Shown piece after piece: positions 16,738-25,608 of a DNA stretch of 33,665 nucleotides (within the stretch, counting starts at the first letter, position 1; every line of letters starts with the position of its first letter). The translations under genes were made by a program, and so were the position numbers. Origin of the DNA: Pirellulales bacterium (GTDB taxonomy: Bacteria; Planctomycetota; Planctomycetia; Pirellulales; Thermoguttaceae); the NCBI GenBank assembly GCA_016933425.1, contig JAFGAY010000023.1:1-33665 (forward strand). Reading direction: 5' to 3'. Below the pieces are notes generated by a model, which worked only from the letters and a program-made list of their open reading frames with translations, made no database searches and was not told where the DNA came from.

Positions 16738-17325
16738 TCACGACTCCGCTTCGGGCGTTACCCACAAATGGTCCGGGACCTGATTCTTGATATCTTCCTT
16801 GCTCAGTTCGGAACGATCTCTCACCGCGCGAAACGGCATCCCTTCCGCGCGCTCGTAGCGTTCGGCACGGAGAAACCAGAAGGCCAAGCCACCTGTGTTG
16901 TGGTAAGCTCCCGGCGTTTTCGTACCCTTGGCGACGAAAGCACGAACTCCCAACGAACCCTTTCGCCCGGTTTTTTTCCATCCACGCTGCTCCATAATCA
17001 TGCGAACCACCACGCCGACAGCCTGGCGAAGTCGCTTGGTGCGGCGAGGATCCATCGAGCCGAGAAATCGATCGATGCCCGGCTGTGCTTCCAGTTCGCG
17101 AACAACGCCCGAGAGCGCCGCGCGGTCGTGGTGAATCTCCGCCTCCTCCATGCGGCGCTGCCGCTCGGCATCATCGAAGAAGGCCAAAACCTCGTCGAAC
17201 GGCTGCTGCGTATCGTCCAGCACGTCGGAAAAGGTTCTTCCCTGTCGATCCTTCAAAAACTCCTTACGTGTGATTCGGACGGAATGGGGCATCGGCAAGA
17301 CTCTCTTTTCGGAAACAGACATCAT
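16738..17325 (-). CDS. Uncharacterised 195-residue protein
   Basis: A soluble, charged protein with no motif I recognise. Features are a basic N terminus, a helical acidic/basic central part (EVLAFFDDAERQRRMEEAEI), and a basic loop near GWKKTGRKGSLGVRAF. I chose the ATG at 17325, preceded by GGAG; a second ATG follows directly. Its stop is two bases before the BON-DUF3467 start, so the two are translated together. It is the first gene downstream of a good sigma-70-like promoter at 17445-17473. Confidence 0.7.
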   Translation of the reverse strand: MMSVSEKRVLPMPHSVRITRKEFLKDRQGRTFSDVLDDTQQPFDEVLAFFDDAERQRRMEEAEIHHDRAALSGVVRELEAQPGIDRFLGSMDPRRTKRLRQAVGVVVRMIMEQRGWKKTGRKGSLGVRAFVAKGTKTPGAYHNTGGLAFWFLRAERYERAEGMPFRAVRDRSELSKEDIKNQVPDHLWVTPEAES

Positions 17326-17444
17326 CAATACTCCTGGCCCAGGGGTGGGTGAAGGATTGCAACGGAATGTCGAATCGGCTTCATGGCCCACTCGGGGGCA
17401 ATGGACATACCGAACTTGGCACTACAAATATTGCATCTACAAAA

Positions 17445-17473
17445 ATTGTACTTCCATATATCGTCCAATACAA
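17445..17473 (-). promoter_or_regulatory. Sigma-70-type promoter of the minus-strand series
   Basis: On the minus strand TTGTAT (-35), 17 bases, TACAAT (-10). Predicted start near 17438, leader about 110 bases to the ATG at 17325. It would drive the unknown protein and BON-DUF3467, and possibly the ankyrin, acyltransferase and 80-residue genes as well. Confidence 0.45.
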
Positions 17474-17732
17474 GGACCATGAGGTACTTTTCCGAAGGGA
17501 AATACTGCCCGAACAAGACCCACACTCCTGTAGTGGCATACCCATCAGAGGGTTCTTGTGTCTGGGCTGATGCGGCGCGGACCACAATGCCCCCCCTTTT
17601 TGGCAATGGCTCTGCCTCTCTCGATCAATGCTCACGGAAATCTCCGCAAGGTTTTTTCTTGTGCGGTAACAAACTCATGGAACGAGGTGATGCTCACGCC
17701 TTGCTTCTCTCATGGCTCTCTCTAAGAAGGGT

Positions 17733-17779
17733 GGTCAGCCCGGTCCTCAGGGGACGCTTGTGCGTCCCCCGGGCTGGCC
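17733..17779. repeat. Hairpin repeat upstream of the sigma factor gene
   Basis: An inner perfect stem GGGGACGC/GCGTCCCC with loop TTGT (17750-17769) lies inside an outer 11-bp stem GGTCAGCCCGG/CCGGGCTGGCC with one wobble pair. The two stems would stack, separated by a small bulge, into a long hairpin in the sigma gene leader. It has the form of a dispersed palindromic repeat. Confidence 0.75.
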
Positions 17780-17835
17780 TCGAAACGAGCCTTCAGCCGG
17801 AACCCCCTCCCCTCTCTCTTGGCGGCACACTCACG

Positions 17836-19278
17836 ATGGATGCATCGGATTCTGAAGCGGTTGATCTGTATCTGGAACAAGTGGGCCGCGTGCCCATGCT
17901 CCGCCGGGACGAGGAGATCGCGGCGGCTCGCCGGATCGCGGCGGCCCGGGCCGAGTTTCGCCGGCACTTGCTTGGAAACGACTACGTGCTGAGCACGATG
18001 CTCGGCGCTTTTCAGGACGCCCTGGACGGCAAGGCCCGATTGGACGGCATCGTCGACGTCGCGCTGGGCAACGTCGCGGAAAAATGCCGCATTCGCAAAC
18101 GCCTGGGTCCCAACCTCGAAACGCTCGACCAGTTGTTGCACCGCAATCAGCACGACTTCGACACGGTGGTCGGCAACGCCGCGCCGGCCGGCGCGCGCCG
18201 CCAGGCCTGGCGGCGAATCGTCGCGCGGCGCAATCGGGCGGTCCGCCTCGTCGAGGAAACGCCTGCGCGAACGTCCCGCTTGCAAAAAATCTTTCGACAG
18301 CTTCTGGCCGTCAGCCGCCGTATGAACGCGCTGGAGGCCGAGCTTCGGGCAGCCGACCGCCGGGCCGGCGACGCGCAAACCGCCGCGCGCCGGGCCGAGT
18401 TGATCCACCTCATGGAACTAACGCTCGAAAGTCCCGCGACGTTGCGCCATCGGATCTCGCGAATCAAACGGTGGCGCCGGCGTCATGCGGCAGCGCGCCA
18501 AGTCTTGGCTGCCGGCAATCTGCGGCTGGTCGTGTCGATCGCCAAACGCTATCGCAACCATGGACTGAGCTTTTCCGATCTGATCCAGGAAGGAAACTCC
18601 GGCCTGCTCTGGGCGGCCGACAAGTTCGACCACGCGCGCGGCTATAAATTCGCCACCTACGCCACGTGGTGGATTCGCCAGGCCATTACCCGGGCAATCG
18701 CCGACCAGAGCCGCATGATTCGCCTGCCGGCGCACATGGTCGACCGGGTGCACCGGATCCACCGGGCGGCCGAGGACCTCACCCATCGGCATCGCCGCGA
18801 TCCGTTGGCCGAGGAAACGGCCGTCGCGGTTGGTCTGTCGGTCGACAAGACGCGGGTGGCCATGCGGATGTGCCGGCCGACGTTGTCGCTTCAGGAATCG
18901 GCCGACGACGACGATCGACGCCGGCTGAGCGACACCCTGGTCGACCATCGCCCCAACAACCGCCAGCGCGAAATGTACCACCGGGCCTTGCGGTCGGGCT
19001 TGTCGGAAGCGCTTGGCGAACTGACCGACCGCGAACGCGAACTCATTCGGATGCGCTACGGACTGGGCGACGGTTGCCCCCGAACGCTCAAGAGCGTGGG
19101 CCAGCAGTTCCAGGTGACGCGCGAGCGGGCCCGCCAGATCGAAGCCAGCGCGATGCGCAAGCTTCAGCATCCTTCGTGCTTCAAGCGATTGCTCCAGGCG
19201 CTCGATCCGCTCTGCTCGGCAACCGACGGCGCTGCGCCGGCCTCCTCCTTGGCCGTGACGGCCGCCCGGGGAGCGTAG
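17836..19278 (+). CDS. Alternative sigma-70 family factor (RpoD/RpoS-like)
   Basis: A 480-residue sigma factor. Region 1.2 is at residues 6-50 ([19 protein letters not shown]). A non-conserved helical insert of roughly 150 residues follows, as in RpoD. Region 2 is strongly conserved ([51 protein letters not shown]), and region 4 ends with the helix-turn-helix [20 protein letters not shown]. Region 1.1 is absent and the sequence is Arg-rich, so it is more likely an alternative group 2 factor than the housekeeping one. I chose the ATG at 17836, which directly precedes region 1.2; the ribosome site is weak. It is divergent from the BON-DUF3467 operon. Confidence 0.88.
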   Translation: MDASDSEAVDLYLEQVGRVPMLRRDEEIAAARRIAAARAEFRRHLLGNDYVLSTMLGAFQDALDGKARLDGIVDVALGNVAEKCRIRKRLGPNLETLDQLLHRNQHDFDTVVGNAAPAGARRQAWRRIVARRNRAVRLVEETPARTSRLQKIFRQLLAVSRRMNALEAELRAADRRAGDAQTAARRAELIHLMELTLESPATLRHRISRIKRWRRRHAAARQVLAAGNLRLVVSIAKRYRNHGLSFSDLIQEGNSGLLWAADKFDHARGYKFATYATWWIRQAITRAIADQSRMIRLPAHMVDRVHRIHRAAEDLTHRHRRDPLAEETAVAVGLSVDKTRVAMRMCRPTLSLQESADDDDRRRLSDTLVDHRPNNRQREMYHRALRSGLSEALGELTDRERELIRMRYGLGDGCPRTLKSVGQQFQVTRERARQIEASAMRKLQHPSCFKRLLQALDPLCSATDGAAPASSLAVTAARGA

Positions 19279-19329
19279 TATTCGACCAATTCCAATATTG
19301 TGGACAAAATGGCAAAAGAGCCGGAGATG

Positions 19330-19550
19330 AAACCCCATGCTCGGGGTCCCAAGGCCAAAGGAAAAGCCGCGTAGCGGCGAAATGTGAATAGCCGGGGGTG
19401 TAGCACAGCGCAACCCCCGGAAAATGTGATCGCACGCACGATGCCGCGTAGCGGCATTACCATTGTCCGCGATCAAAATTTCGCCGCTACGCGGCTTTTT
19501 TCTTTGGGTTCGGGGCCTTATGCCCGGGGGTTTCACCCCCGGCTATTCCC
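19330..19550. repeat. Nested inverted-repeat element between converging genes
   Basis: A perfect 22-bp inverted pair (19362-19383 and 19478-19499), each arm with the core GCCGC-GTA-GCGGC, encloses a hairpin GCCGGGGGT...AACCCCCGG (about 19391-19420) and a third palindrome ATGCCGC-GTA-GCGGCAT (19441-19457). The outer flanks (19330-19360 and 19500-19550) are also related inverted copies, including a second GGGGGT...ACCCCC hairpin. It fills the gap between the sigma factor stop and the GspF-like stop, where it could act as a two-way terminator. Confidence 0.85.
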
Positions 19551-19553
19551 TCG

Positions 19554-20603
19554 TCAGATGTTGCCCGCGCTGTTGAGCACGCCCAGATAGAAGAACGCGA
19601 TTCTGAAGATGAAGAAGATAATCAGAATAGCGATGAAGACCCAGACGAGAAAACCGGCAATGGTCATCAGCGCGGCCAGGGCGGTCCGGGCCCGATCCTG
19701 ATATTGGCCCGACAGGCGTCCCATCGACTCGACCAGCTTGCCCGACTCCTCGCCCACCTGGAGGGCGTCGAGGAAATCGGGTGGATAGCCGCCGGCTTCG
19801 ACGAACGCCTCGTAAATGCTGCTTCCTTGCTCGATCCACCGATCGACCACCGGAATCTGGTCGAGATAGCGGGCCTGGTTCGTGCTCGACAGCGTCAGCC
19901 GCATCGCCCGGCGGACGTCCATGCCCGTGTTCATCGTCAGGTGCATGACCCAGGCCAGCCGCGACAAGGCCAGGATTTCCAGCGACGGGCCGATGACGGG
20001 AAGCTTTAGCACGAGTCGTTCGACCGGGCGAATCCACATCATGCCGCGCTCGAACGCGCGAATCAGCAGCACGGCGACGATGCCCACCCCGCAGAGAAAC
20101 GCGACGTATCGAGCCAGCCCCTTGGTTCCGACCAGCCCGAAGCCGAGAATGTCGATTTTGCCCTCGCTGATCATGCCCATGACCCAGATGACCATGCCCA
20201 CGATCGCCAACGAGGCGACCAGTTGGATCATCGGCCAGGAGATGGCGGCCAGGAAAATGCGGCGCCGCGTGAGCTGGGCCTCGTAATGGTCGGCGAGTTG
20301 GCGGAAGACCTCGGCGCCGCTGCCCGTTTCGTCGCCCACCCGGGTCAACTGGCGAAATAGCTCGGGAAAGAAGTCGCCGCACGCCTCGACGCCGTCGGCC
20401 GTGGCGCGGCCCTCGGCCACCGCGTCGTGGATCACGCGAAACCGACTCAGGACGACGGCCCGCCCGGAACTCGACGCTTCGCGTTTCCAAATCGTACGTG
20501 AATCGACGCCCGCCGCGAGCGACGTGGCCAGCCGCCGGCAGAGCCGCGCGAGCTCCTTGACGCGGATTCGCGGGGAAAACAATGCGGTGACGATGTCGGC
20601 CAT
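19554..20603 (-). CDS. GspF/PilC-like type II secretion inner-membrane protein
   Basis: A 349-residue protein with two T2SSF domains: residues about 10-130 (ELARLCRRLATSLAAGV...QLTRVGDETGSGAEVFRQLADHYE) and about 205-330 (RLAWVMHLTMNTGMD...ALQVGEESGKLVESMGRLSGQYQ). Each is followed by hydrophobic segments, with a final one near the C terminus. GspF/PilC proteins form the inner-membrane platform of type II secretion and type IV pili. I chose the ATG at 20603, which has GAGGAG seven bases upstream. No GspE ATPase or pseudopilin is adjacent, so it is an orphan here; its partner genes would lie elsewhere. Confidence 0.88.
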   Translation of the reverse strand: MADIVTALFSPRIRVKELARLCRRLATSLAAGVDSRTIWKREASSSGRAVVLSRFRVIHDAVAEGRATADGVEACGDFFPELFRQLTRVGDETGSGAEVFRQLADHYEAQLTRRRIFLAAISWPMIQLVASLAIVGMVIWVMGMISEGKIDILGFGLVGTKGLARYVAFLCGVGIVAVLLIRAFERGMMWIRPVERLVLKLPVIGPSLEILALSRLAWVMHLTMNTGMDVRRAMRLTLSSTNQARYLDQIPVVDRWIEQGSSIYEAFVEAGGYPPDFLDALQVGEESGKLVESMGRLSGQYQDRARTALAALMTIAGFLVWVFIAILIIFFIFRIAFFYLGVLNSAGNI

Positions 20604-20715
20604 GTGCCACTCCTCGAAGTTACCTTCAATGGTACTCTCCGGCGGTCGCCGATGAAAGCCCCTCGCTGTCCATGGGTGTGACAACGACACATGGCAGGCG
20701 CGGCAAGACGCGGTT

Positions 20716-20782
20716 GGAGGGCCACGCTCCGTCGTGGCCGTGACGGCACGTCATGCTCGGCCACGACGAAGCGTGGCCCTCC
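20716..20782. repeat. 25-bp inverted repeat between the Wzz-like and GspF-like genes
   Basis: Arms at 20716-20740 and 20758-20782 match as reverse complements with one mismatch (GGAGGGCCACGC and its complement), around a 17-base loop. It lies four bases beyond the Wzz-like stop. Arm and spacer lengths are the same as in the element at 6-72, though the sequence differs, which hints at one type of element. It could separate expression of the two genes. Confidence 0.85.
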
Positions 20783-20785
20783 TTG

Positions 20786-22219
20786 TCAGAACCACGCGGC
20801 AATTCCCACCGTGGCCAGTCCCACGGCCGCGCAGACGACCAACAGGAAAAGACCGCCGGCAATCACGACCGCGTTTTCGAACAGTCTCCGCCGTCGGACG
20901 CCCGGCCTGGCGTGGCCGGCCGCCGGAATGGTCGCCAGCACCGGCACGGCCAGTGCGGCGCGCGCCTGGGCTGCGTCGGCGAACGTCGCGCTGCCGCCGA
21001 TGCCCGAGACAACCATGCCGACTCCCGCGGCGCCGGTCATCGCCACCATCAACGCAACAAGCGTCAGACGGCCGGGGCGCTCGGCGGCCACGGCGGGGGC
21101 GGTCGCCGCGCGGGCCGCGACGACTTCGACCGGCGGCAGGGCGAACTGCCGCCGCCAGACTTCGCTCTGATGGGCGACGGCCCGATTGTAGGTCGCGCGG
21201 GCCGCGTCCACGTCGCGTTTCAAGGCGGTGAATTTTTCGATTCGCTTCCGCGCGTCCCGCGCCGTCGGCGGCGCCGGCTGCTTGGCCGCGACCGTCGGCG
21301 GCACGAACCGACCCAACGGCTGGTCGAGCACGTCGACGTCCTCGGCCGCTGGGCCGATCAGTCCGGGCGTCTCCGGCAGCGGATCGGTCATCTGCCGCAA
21401 CTCGCCGGCCAAATTGCCCTGCTCGGGCGCCAGCTCATGCGGAATGGCCGCGAGACGCTTTTCCAGATCGGCGAGTTCCTCGTCGGCCGCGCGAACTTTC
21501 GGGTGCAGCGGCGTCAGGTCGACCAGCAATTGGTCGCGGTACGCTCTGGCGTGGTCGAGCTGCCGGCGCGCAGCTTGCCATTCGGGATTGATTTTCGATC
21601 CGGCCGGTTTGCTCTCCGCTTGATCGTCGCTATCGTCCGTTTGCGAGGCGGTCGGTTGTCGGTTCGGTCCGAGTGATTCTCGAACGAATGCGTCGAATCG
21701 GTCTTGGGCCTCGGCGAGTTGCGTTTCGGCTTTGGCCGTGGCTTGCTCGGCCTCGCGACATGCCCGATCGGCTTCGGCTTTTTGCTGCTGGCGAATCGCT
21801 TGGGCATACTGCTCGGCCAACCGGTTGACCACCGCCAGCGCCAACCGTGGAGCATCCTTGCTCGTGTATTGGATGCACACCTCGGCGTCGGATGAATCCG
21901 ATCGTGGATTGGCCGAAACGCGCACCTGCAATTGCTCCCGCATCGACGCGACATAATCGGTCGTGTCGCGGCCCGGCCGAATCGCGCGGCGGAGGTTCGT
22001 TTCGGCCAGAATTTGAGCGGCGGCTTCGTCTTGGTCCGTCATGTCGGCCGGCAGACGCACGGCCGCTTCGGCGGTCCAAGGGCTCGACGGGGGCGCCTTG
22101 GTTCCCAGCATGTAAACACACGCGCCCAAGACGACAAACACCAAGGCCAGCACGACCGTGCTCGCACTGGCCCTTCGCTCGGCTCGGCGCCGCGGGGTTT
22201 TTGATCGAAAGTCGTTCAT
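20786..22219 (-). CDS. Wzz/GumC-like chain-length determinant family protein, probable
   Basis: A 477-residue membrane protein. One transmembrane segment is near the N terminus (about 20-40, ASTVVLALVFVVLGACVYML). A large, Arg/Gln/Ala-rich helical periplasmic-type region follows, with coiled-coil character (about 160-210 and 330-370). Two hydrophobic segments close the C terminus (LVALMVAMTGAAGVGM and a final VVIAGGLFLLVVCAAVG). This layout fits polysaccharide co-polymerases that set chain length. No tyrosine kinase domain or glycosyltransferase is adjacent. I chose the ATG at 22219 with AGGGA upstream. Identification rests on architecture, so confidence is moderate. Confidence 0.65.
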   Translation of the reverse strand: MNDFRSKTPRRRAERRASASTVVLALVFVVLGACVYMLGTKAPPSSPWTAEAAVRLPADMTDQDEAAAQILAETNLRRAIRPGRDTTDYVASMREQLQVRVSANPRSDSSDAEVCIQYTSKDAPRLALAVVNRLAEQYAQAIRQQQKAEADRACREAEQATAKAETQLAEAQDRFDAFVRESLGPNRQPTASQTDDSDDQAESKPAGSKINPEWQAARRQLDHARAYRDQLLVDLTPLHPKVRAADEELADLEKRLAAIPHELAPEQGNLAGELRQMTDPLPETPGLIGPAAEDVDVLDQPLGRFVPPTVAAKQPAPPTARDARKRIEKFTALKRDVDAARATYNRAVAHQSEVWRRQFALPPVEVVAARAATAPAVAAERPGRLTLVALMVAMTGAAGVGMVVSGIGGSATFADAAQARAALAVPVLATIPAAGHARPGVRRRRLFENAVVIAGGLFLLVVCAAVGLATVGIAAWF

Positions 22220-22526
22220 GTCGGTCCCTATGGTCTTTTCCAGACAGTCTGGTGGTTTTCGGGTAGTTGCCAAACCTTGCTTCCACAAGCCCGGTGGGGG
22301 TTATGGCTGCCAGAACTCATTACAAAACACGCTCTTACTAAATGGACATCGACCCGCGAGGCGCCCAATCTTCGAGCGGAAGCCCGCCAACCACCCGGAA
22401 CGTCGTGCCGTGGACCGCGTTGATGCACGGTTGAGGTCGCCCCGCGGGTGGGTATGCGGTAGAATGATCCACGGGCACCGGTCACCGTGGATTGCCCAAT
22501 CGGTTCCGCCAACATAAGGCTGGTCC
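22220..22526. other. Divergent intergenic region upstream of trpF
   Basis: About 307 bases with no gene. A TAGAAT box near 22461 could be a -10 element for trpF, but no convincing -35 stands at the right distance. Nothing resembling a trp leader peptide or T-box was seen. Confidence 0.45.
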
Positions 22527-23234
22527 ATGTTTTGCATTAAAATTTGCGGGCTGACGAATATAGAGGACGCCCAACAGGCGGCCGCCGCAGGGGCGGATGC
22601 CATCGGACTGAATTTCTACCCCGCCAGCAAGCGGTATGTCACGCCGGCCACCGCTCGGCAAATCGCACAGTCAGTTCCCCCGGAAATTGTCCGAGTGGGC
22701 GTTTTTGTGAATACCCCGATTGAGGGAATTCGGGAGGTGATTGAGGACGAGGGGGTTAGGCTCGACATGATCCAGTTGCACGGCGACGAAACGCCTGATT
22801 TTCTCCTCGGGTTGAGTCGGACCTTGTCCCTTCCGGTGATCCGTGCGTTTCGGCTCACGGCCGACGGGACCGGCGCGATAGGCCGTTACTTGGAGCAATG
22901 CGGCCATTTGGGCTGCACCCCTCGGATGATCCTGATCGATGCCGATCAGCCGGGCAGCTATGGCGGGACGGGCCAAACGGCCGACTGGACGGCCGTGGGA
23001 AAACTGCCCCCAAAAGGCCTTCCGCCCGTGGTTCTCGCCGGCGGGCTCACTCCCGACAACGTAGCCCAGGCGATTGCCACGGCCCGGCCGGCGGCGGTCG
23101 ACGTGGCCGGCGGCGTCGAATCGGGCCCGGGCCGCAAGGACGCCGCGCAGGTTCGGGCGTTCATCAGGGCCGCCCGGTCGGAGCTGGGAGCGAGTGACGC
23201 AGATCGGGGGGCCGGGAATGGAATGACGCAATGA
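22527..23234 (+). CDS. trpF: Phosphoribosylanthranilate isomerase
   Basis: A 235-residue TIM-barrel enzyme that isomerises N-(5-phosphoribosyl)anthranilate in tryptophan biosynthesis. KICGLTN (residues 5-11) holds the catalytic cysteine C7. GADAIGLNFYPASKRY is the second strand region, DMIQLHGDE follows, LIDAD has the catalytic aspartate, and LAGGLTPDNV and DVAGGVESGPGRKD near the end bind the phosphate. All are in canonical order. The C-terminal 10-15 residues extend a little past most family members. No other trp gene is adjacent, so it is a lone member of the pathway here. Confidence 0.95.
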   Translation: MFCIKICGLTNIEDAQQAAAAGADAIGLNFYPASKRYVTPATARQIAQSVPPEIVRVGVFVNTPIEGIREVIEDEGVRLDMIQLHGDETPDFLLGLSRTLSLPVIRAFRLTADGTGAIGRYLEQCGHLGCTPRMILIDADQPGSYGGTGQTADWTAVGKLPPKGLPPVVLAGGLTPDNVAQAIATARPAAVDVAGGVESGPGRKDAAQVRAFIRAARSELGASDADRGAGNGMTQ

Positions 23235-23311
23235 TAACTGCGCCACGGTTTATGTCTCCAGTCATGGCGTAATAGGTGCGTAAAACGTTGGCCGACCGGT
23301 CCAGTTGGCAT

Positions 23312-23340
23312 TTGCAGGCCGCCCTAAAACCGTGTATCAT
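23312..23340 (+). promoter_or_regulatory. Sigma-70-type promoter of ahcY
   Basis: TTGCAG, 17 bases, TATCAT. Predicted start near 23347, leaving a leader of about 44 bases, too short for a typical SAH riboswitch. The -10 and its preceding GTG are identical to those of the parvulin gene promoter at 31995-32024. Confidence 0.5.
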
Positions 23341-23390
23341 CGCGGTTTGAGAAAAATGAACCCGTTGTCCGTTGACCAAGGAGAACTACT

Positions 23391-24836
23391 GTGTCGCAGG
23401 TCGAAACCCGCTCGTCTTATAAGGTTGCCAATGTCAGCCCCGAGGAGTTTAAGAAGTTGGCCGAGTGGGGCCGCAAGGAAATCACCCTGGCCGAGAACGA
23501 AATGCCCGGCCTGACGGCACTTCGCCAGCGATATGGGAAGGAGAAGCCTCTGGCGGGCTCGCGGATCGCCGGTTGTCTGCACATGACGATCCAAACGGCC
23601 GTCTTGATCGAGACGCTCCGCGAACTCGGCGCCGAAGTGACCTGGACAAGCTGCAACATCTATTCGACCCAGGATCATGCGGCCGCGGCCATCGCGGCGG
23701 CCGACGTGCCCGTGTTCGCCTGGAAGGGCCAAACGTTGCCCGACTATTGGAGCAACATCCTGACGCAAGTTCAGAGTTTCGAGAACGGTCAAGGCCCGAC
23801 TATGCTTGTGGACGACGGCGGCGACCTGACGCTCTTGATCCATTTGGGGGCTGAGTTTGAAAAGACGGGCCAGGTGCCCGATCCGGCCGGCGTTACCCAT
23901 CCCGAGGAACGAGCCCTGCTGGCGACCCTCCAGCGGAGCCTCCGCGAGGATCCGAAGCGATTCACCAAAATGGCCCGAGACGTCCGCGGCGTGAGCGAGG
24001 AGACGACCACCGGCGTCCACCGTCTTTACGATCGGGCCGCCAAGGGAACGCTGCTTTTCCCGGCGATCAACGTGAACGACTCGGTCACCAAAAGCAAGTT
24101 CGACAATCTCTACGGCTGCCGCGAGTCGCTGGCCGACGGCATCAAGCGGGCGACCGACGTCATGGTCGCTGGCAAGGTGGTCGTCGTGTGCGGTTACGGC
24201 GACGTCGGCAAGGGCTGCGCCCAATCGATGCGGAGCTACGGCGCGAGGGTGCTCATCACCGAGGTCGATCCGATCTGCGCCTTGCAGGCGGCCATGGAAG
24301 GCTATGAAGTGACCACGATGGAAGACGCCGCGTCGCGGGGCAACATCTTCGTCACGGCCACCGGTTGCCGCGACGTGATCCGGCCCGAGCACATGGAGCG
24401 CATGCCCCACGACGCGATCGTCTGCAACATCGGCCATTTCGATCTGGAGATCGACGTGGCCGGGCTCGAGGCGGTTTCCGGCGTCGAACGCGAGGAAATC
24501 AAGCCGCTGGTCGAGCGGTTCACGTTTGCCGACGGCCACGCGATCATTCTGCTGGCCGGCGGACGATTGGTGAACCTGGGCTGCGCCACGGGCCACCCCT
24601 CGTTCGTCATGAGCAACTCGTTCACCAACCAGGTGCTCGCCCAGTTGGCTTTGTGGACCGAGCCGGAAAAATATCCGCTGGGCGTTCACGTGCTGCCCAA
24701 GACGCTCGACGAGGAGGTCGCCCGACTGCACCTCGACCAGCTCGGCGTGAAACTGACCAAGCTCACGCAAAAACAGGCCGACTACCTGGGCGTTCCGGTC
24801 GAAGGGCCGTTCAAACCGGAATACTACCGATATTGA
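23391..24836 (+). CDS. ahcY: Adenosylhomocysteinase (SAH hydrolase)
   Basis: A 481-residue NAD-dependent enzyme that hydrolyses S-adenosylhomocysteine to adenosine and homocysteine, closing the methylation cycle. The N-terminal half has [13 protein letters not shown] and [18 protein letters not shown]. The NAD-binding Rossmann segment is [14 protein letters not shown], followed by the substrate-contacting GHFDLEI. The protein ends in KPEYYRY, the C-terminal Lys/Tyr motif that reaches the neighbouring subunit's NAD. The length matches the longer form with the extra insert. The start is GTG, with AAGGAG eight bases upstream. Confidence 0.97.
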   Translation: MSQVETRSSYKVANVSPEEFKKLAEWGRKEITLAENEMPGLTALRQRYGKEKPLAGSRIAGCLHMTIQTAVLIETLRELGAEVTWTSCNIYSTQDHAAAAIAAADVPVFAWKGQTLPDYWSNILTQVQSFENGQGPTMLVDDGGDLTLLIHLGAEFEKTGQVPDPAGVTHPEERALLATLQRSLREDPKRFTKMARDVRGVSEETTTGVHRLYDRAAKGTLLFPAINVNDSVTKSKFDNLYGCRESLADGIKRATDVMVAGKVVVVCGYGDVGKGCAQSMRSYGARVLITEVDPICALQAAMEGYEVTTMEDAASRGNIFVTATGCRDVIRPEHMERMPHDAIVCNIGHFDLEIDVAGLEAVSGVEREEIKPLVERFTFADGHAIILLAGGRLVNLGCATGHPSFVMSNSFTNQVLAQLALWTEPEKYPLGVHVLPKTLDEEVARLHLDQLGVKLTKLTQKQADYLGVPVEGPFKPEYYRY

Positions 24837-24927
24837 GCGCGAGGCATCCGAGATCGTGGACGACCGTGGTTCGCGTCGTCTGCCCGGCGAGCGCGTGGCC
24901 CTTGGGTTCCTCGCGAGGGGGAAGATT

Positions 24928-25608
24928 ATGCCGCGTCTTGTCGTCGAAAACGTTGCCAAGGAGTTTTCCACCAGGGCCGAGCCGCTGGTCGTGCTCCGGG
25001 GGATATCGTTCGAACTCGAATCGGGGCAGAACCTGGCCATTGTCGGGCCCAGCGGGTCGGGCAAGAGCACGCTGCTGAATCTGATCGGCACGTTGGAGCC
25101 GCCCAGTTCGGGCCGCGTGTCGCTGGACGACGTCGACCTGGCAACGCTCGGTCCGGCCGACCTGGCCGCGACCCGCAACCGGCGGATCGGCTTCGTCTTC
25201 CAGGATCACTGTTTACTGCCGCAGTGCTCGGTGTTGGAAAACGTCCTCGTGCCGGCGCTGGCCGCCGGGCCGCTCGCGACGGAACGGATCGACCAGGCGC
25301 GCCTGTTGCTGGACCGCGTCGGACTGACCCATCGGGCCGACCACCGCCCCGCCGAACTTTCCGGCGGCGAAAAACAGCGAGCCGCCCTGGCCCGGGCGCT
25401 GATTAACGGGCCCGACCTCGTGTTGGCCGACGAGCCGACGGGCAATCTCGATCGGACCACGGCCGAGCGCGTTGCCGACCTGCTCGTCGAGCTTCAGGAG
25501 CAAGACGCCTCGATGCTCATCGTCGTGACCCACAGCCGACGGCTTGCCGCCCGGATGGGCCGCCGCCGGGAACTCGACGAAGGACGCCTTGTCGAGAGCG
25601 ATTCATGA
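24928..25608 (+). CDS. ABC transporter ATP-binding protein (LolD/MacB type)
   Basis: A 226-residue ATPase. Walker A is GPSGSGKST (residues 40-48), the Q-loop is in FVFQDHCLLP, the signature is LSGGEKQR, Walker B is VLADEPTGNLD and the switch histidine is in VVTHS. The spacing and the FQD..LLP..VLENV segment fit the MacB/LolD/FtsE group, which works with FtsX-family permeases. I chose the ATG at 24928 with GGGGGAAG upstream. The stop overlaps the permease ATG (ATGA), so the two subunits are translated in a coupled way. Confidence 0.93.
   Translation: MPRLVVENVAKEFSTRAEPLVVLRGISFELESGQNLAIVGPSGSGKSTLLNLIGTLEPPSSGRVSLDDVDLATLGPADLAATRNRRIGFVFQDHCLLPQCSVLENVLVPALAAGPLATERIDQARLLLDRVGLTHRADHRPAELSGGEKQRAALARALINGPDLVLADEPTGNLDRTTAERVADLLVELQEQDASMLIVVTHSRRLAARMGRRRELDEGRLVESDS

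Larger units (their letters stand above)
17326..17835. other. Divergent intergenic region between the BON operon and the sigma factor
   Basis: About 510 bases. It carries the minus-strand promoter, an AT-rich centre (17400-17480) and a hairpin repeat (17733-17779). The open frame that runs into the sigma gene from 17383 has no ribosome site and no sigma homology until the ATG at 17836, so I treat it as non-coding. Confidence 0.6.

Noticed and set aside
17415-17440. TGGCAC...TTGCA pair that looks like a sigma-54 promoter
   Set aside because: The GG and GC are 13 bases apart rather than ten, so the spacing is wrong for sigma-54.
17383-17835. N-terminal extension of the sigma factor frame by 151 codons
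   Set aside because: No ribosome site, no resemblance to sigma region 1.1, and it spans a hairpin repeat and the opposite-strand promoter. The ATG at 17836 is directly before region 1.2.
23235-23390. SAH riboswitch before ahcY
   Set aside because: The predicted leader is only about 44 bases and the conserved SAH-aptamer stems were not found.
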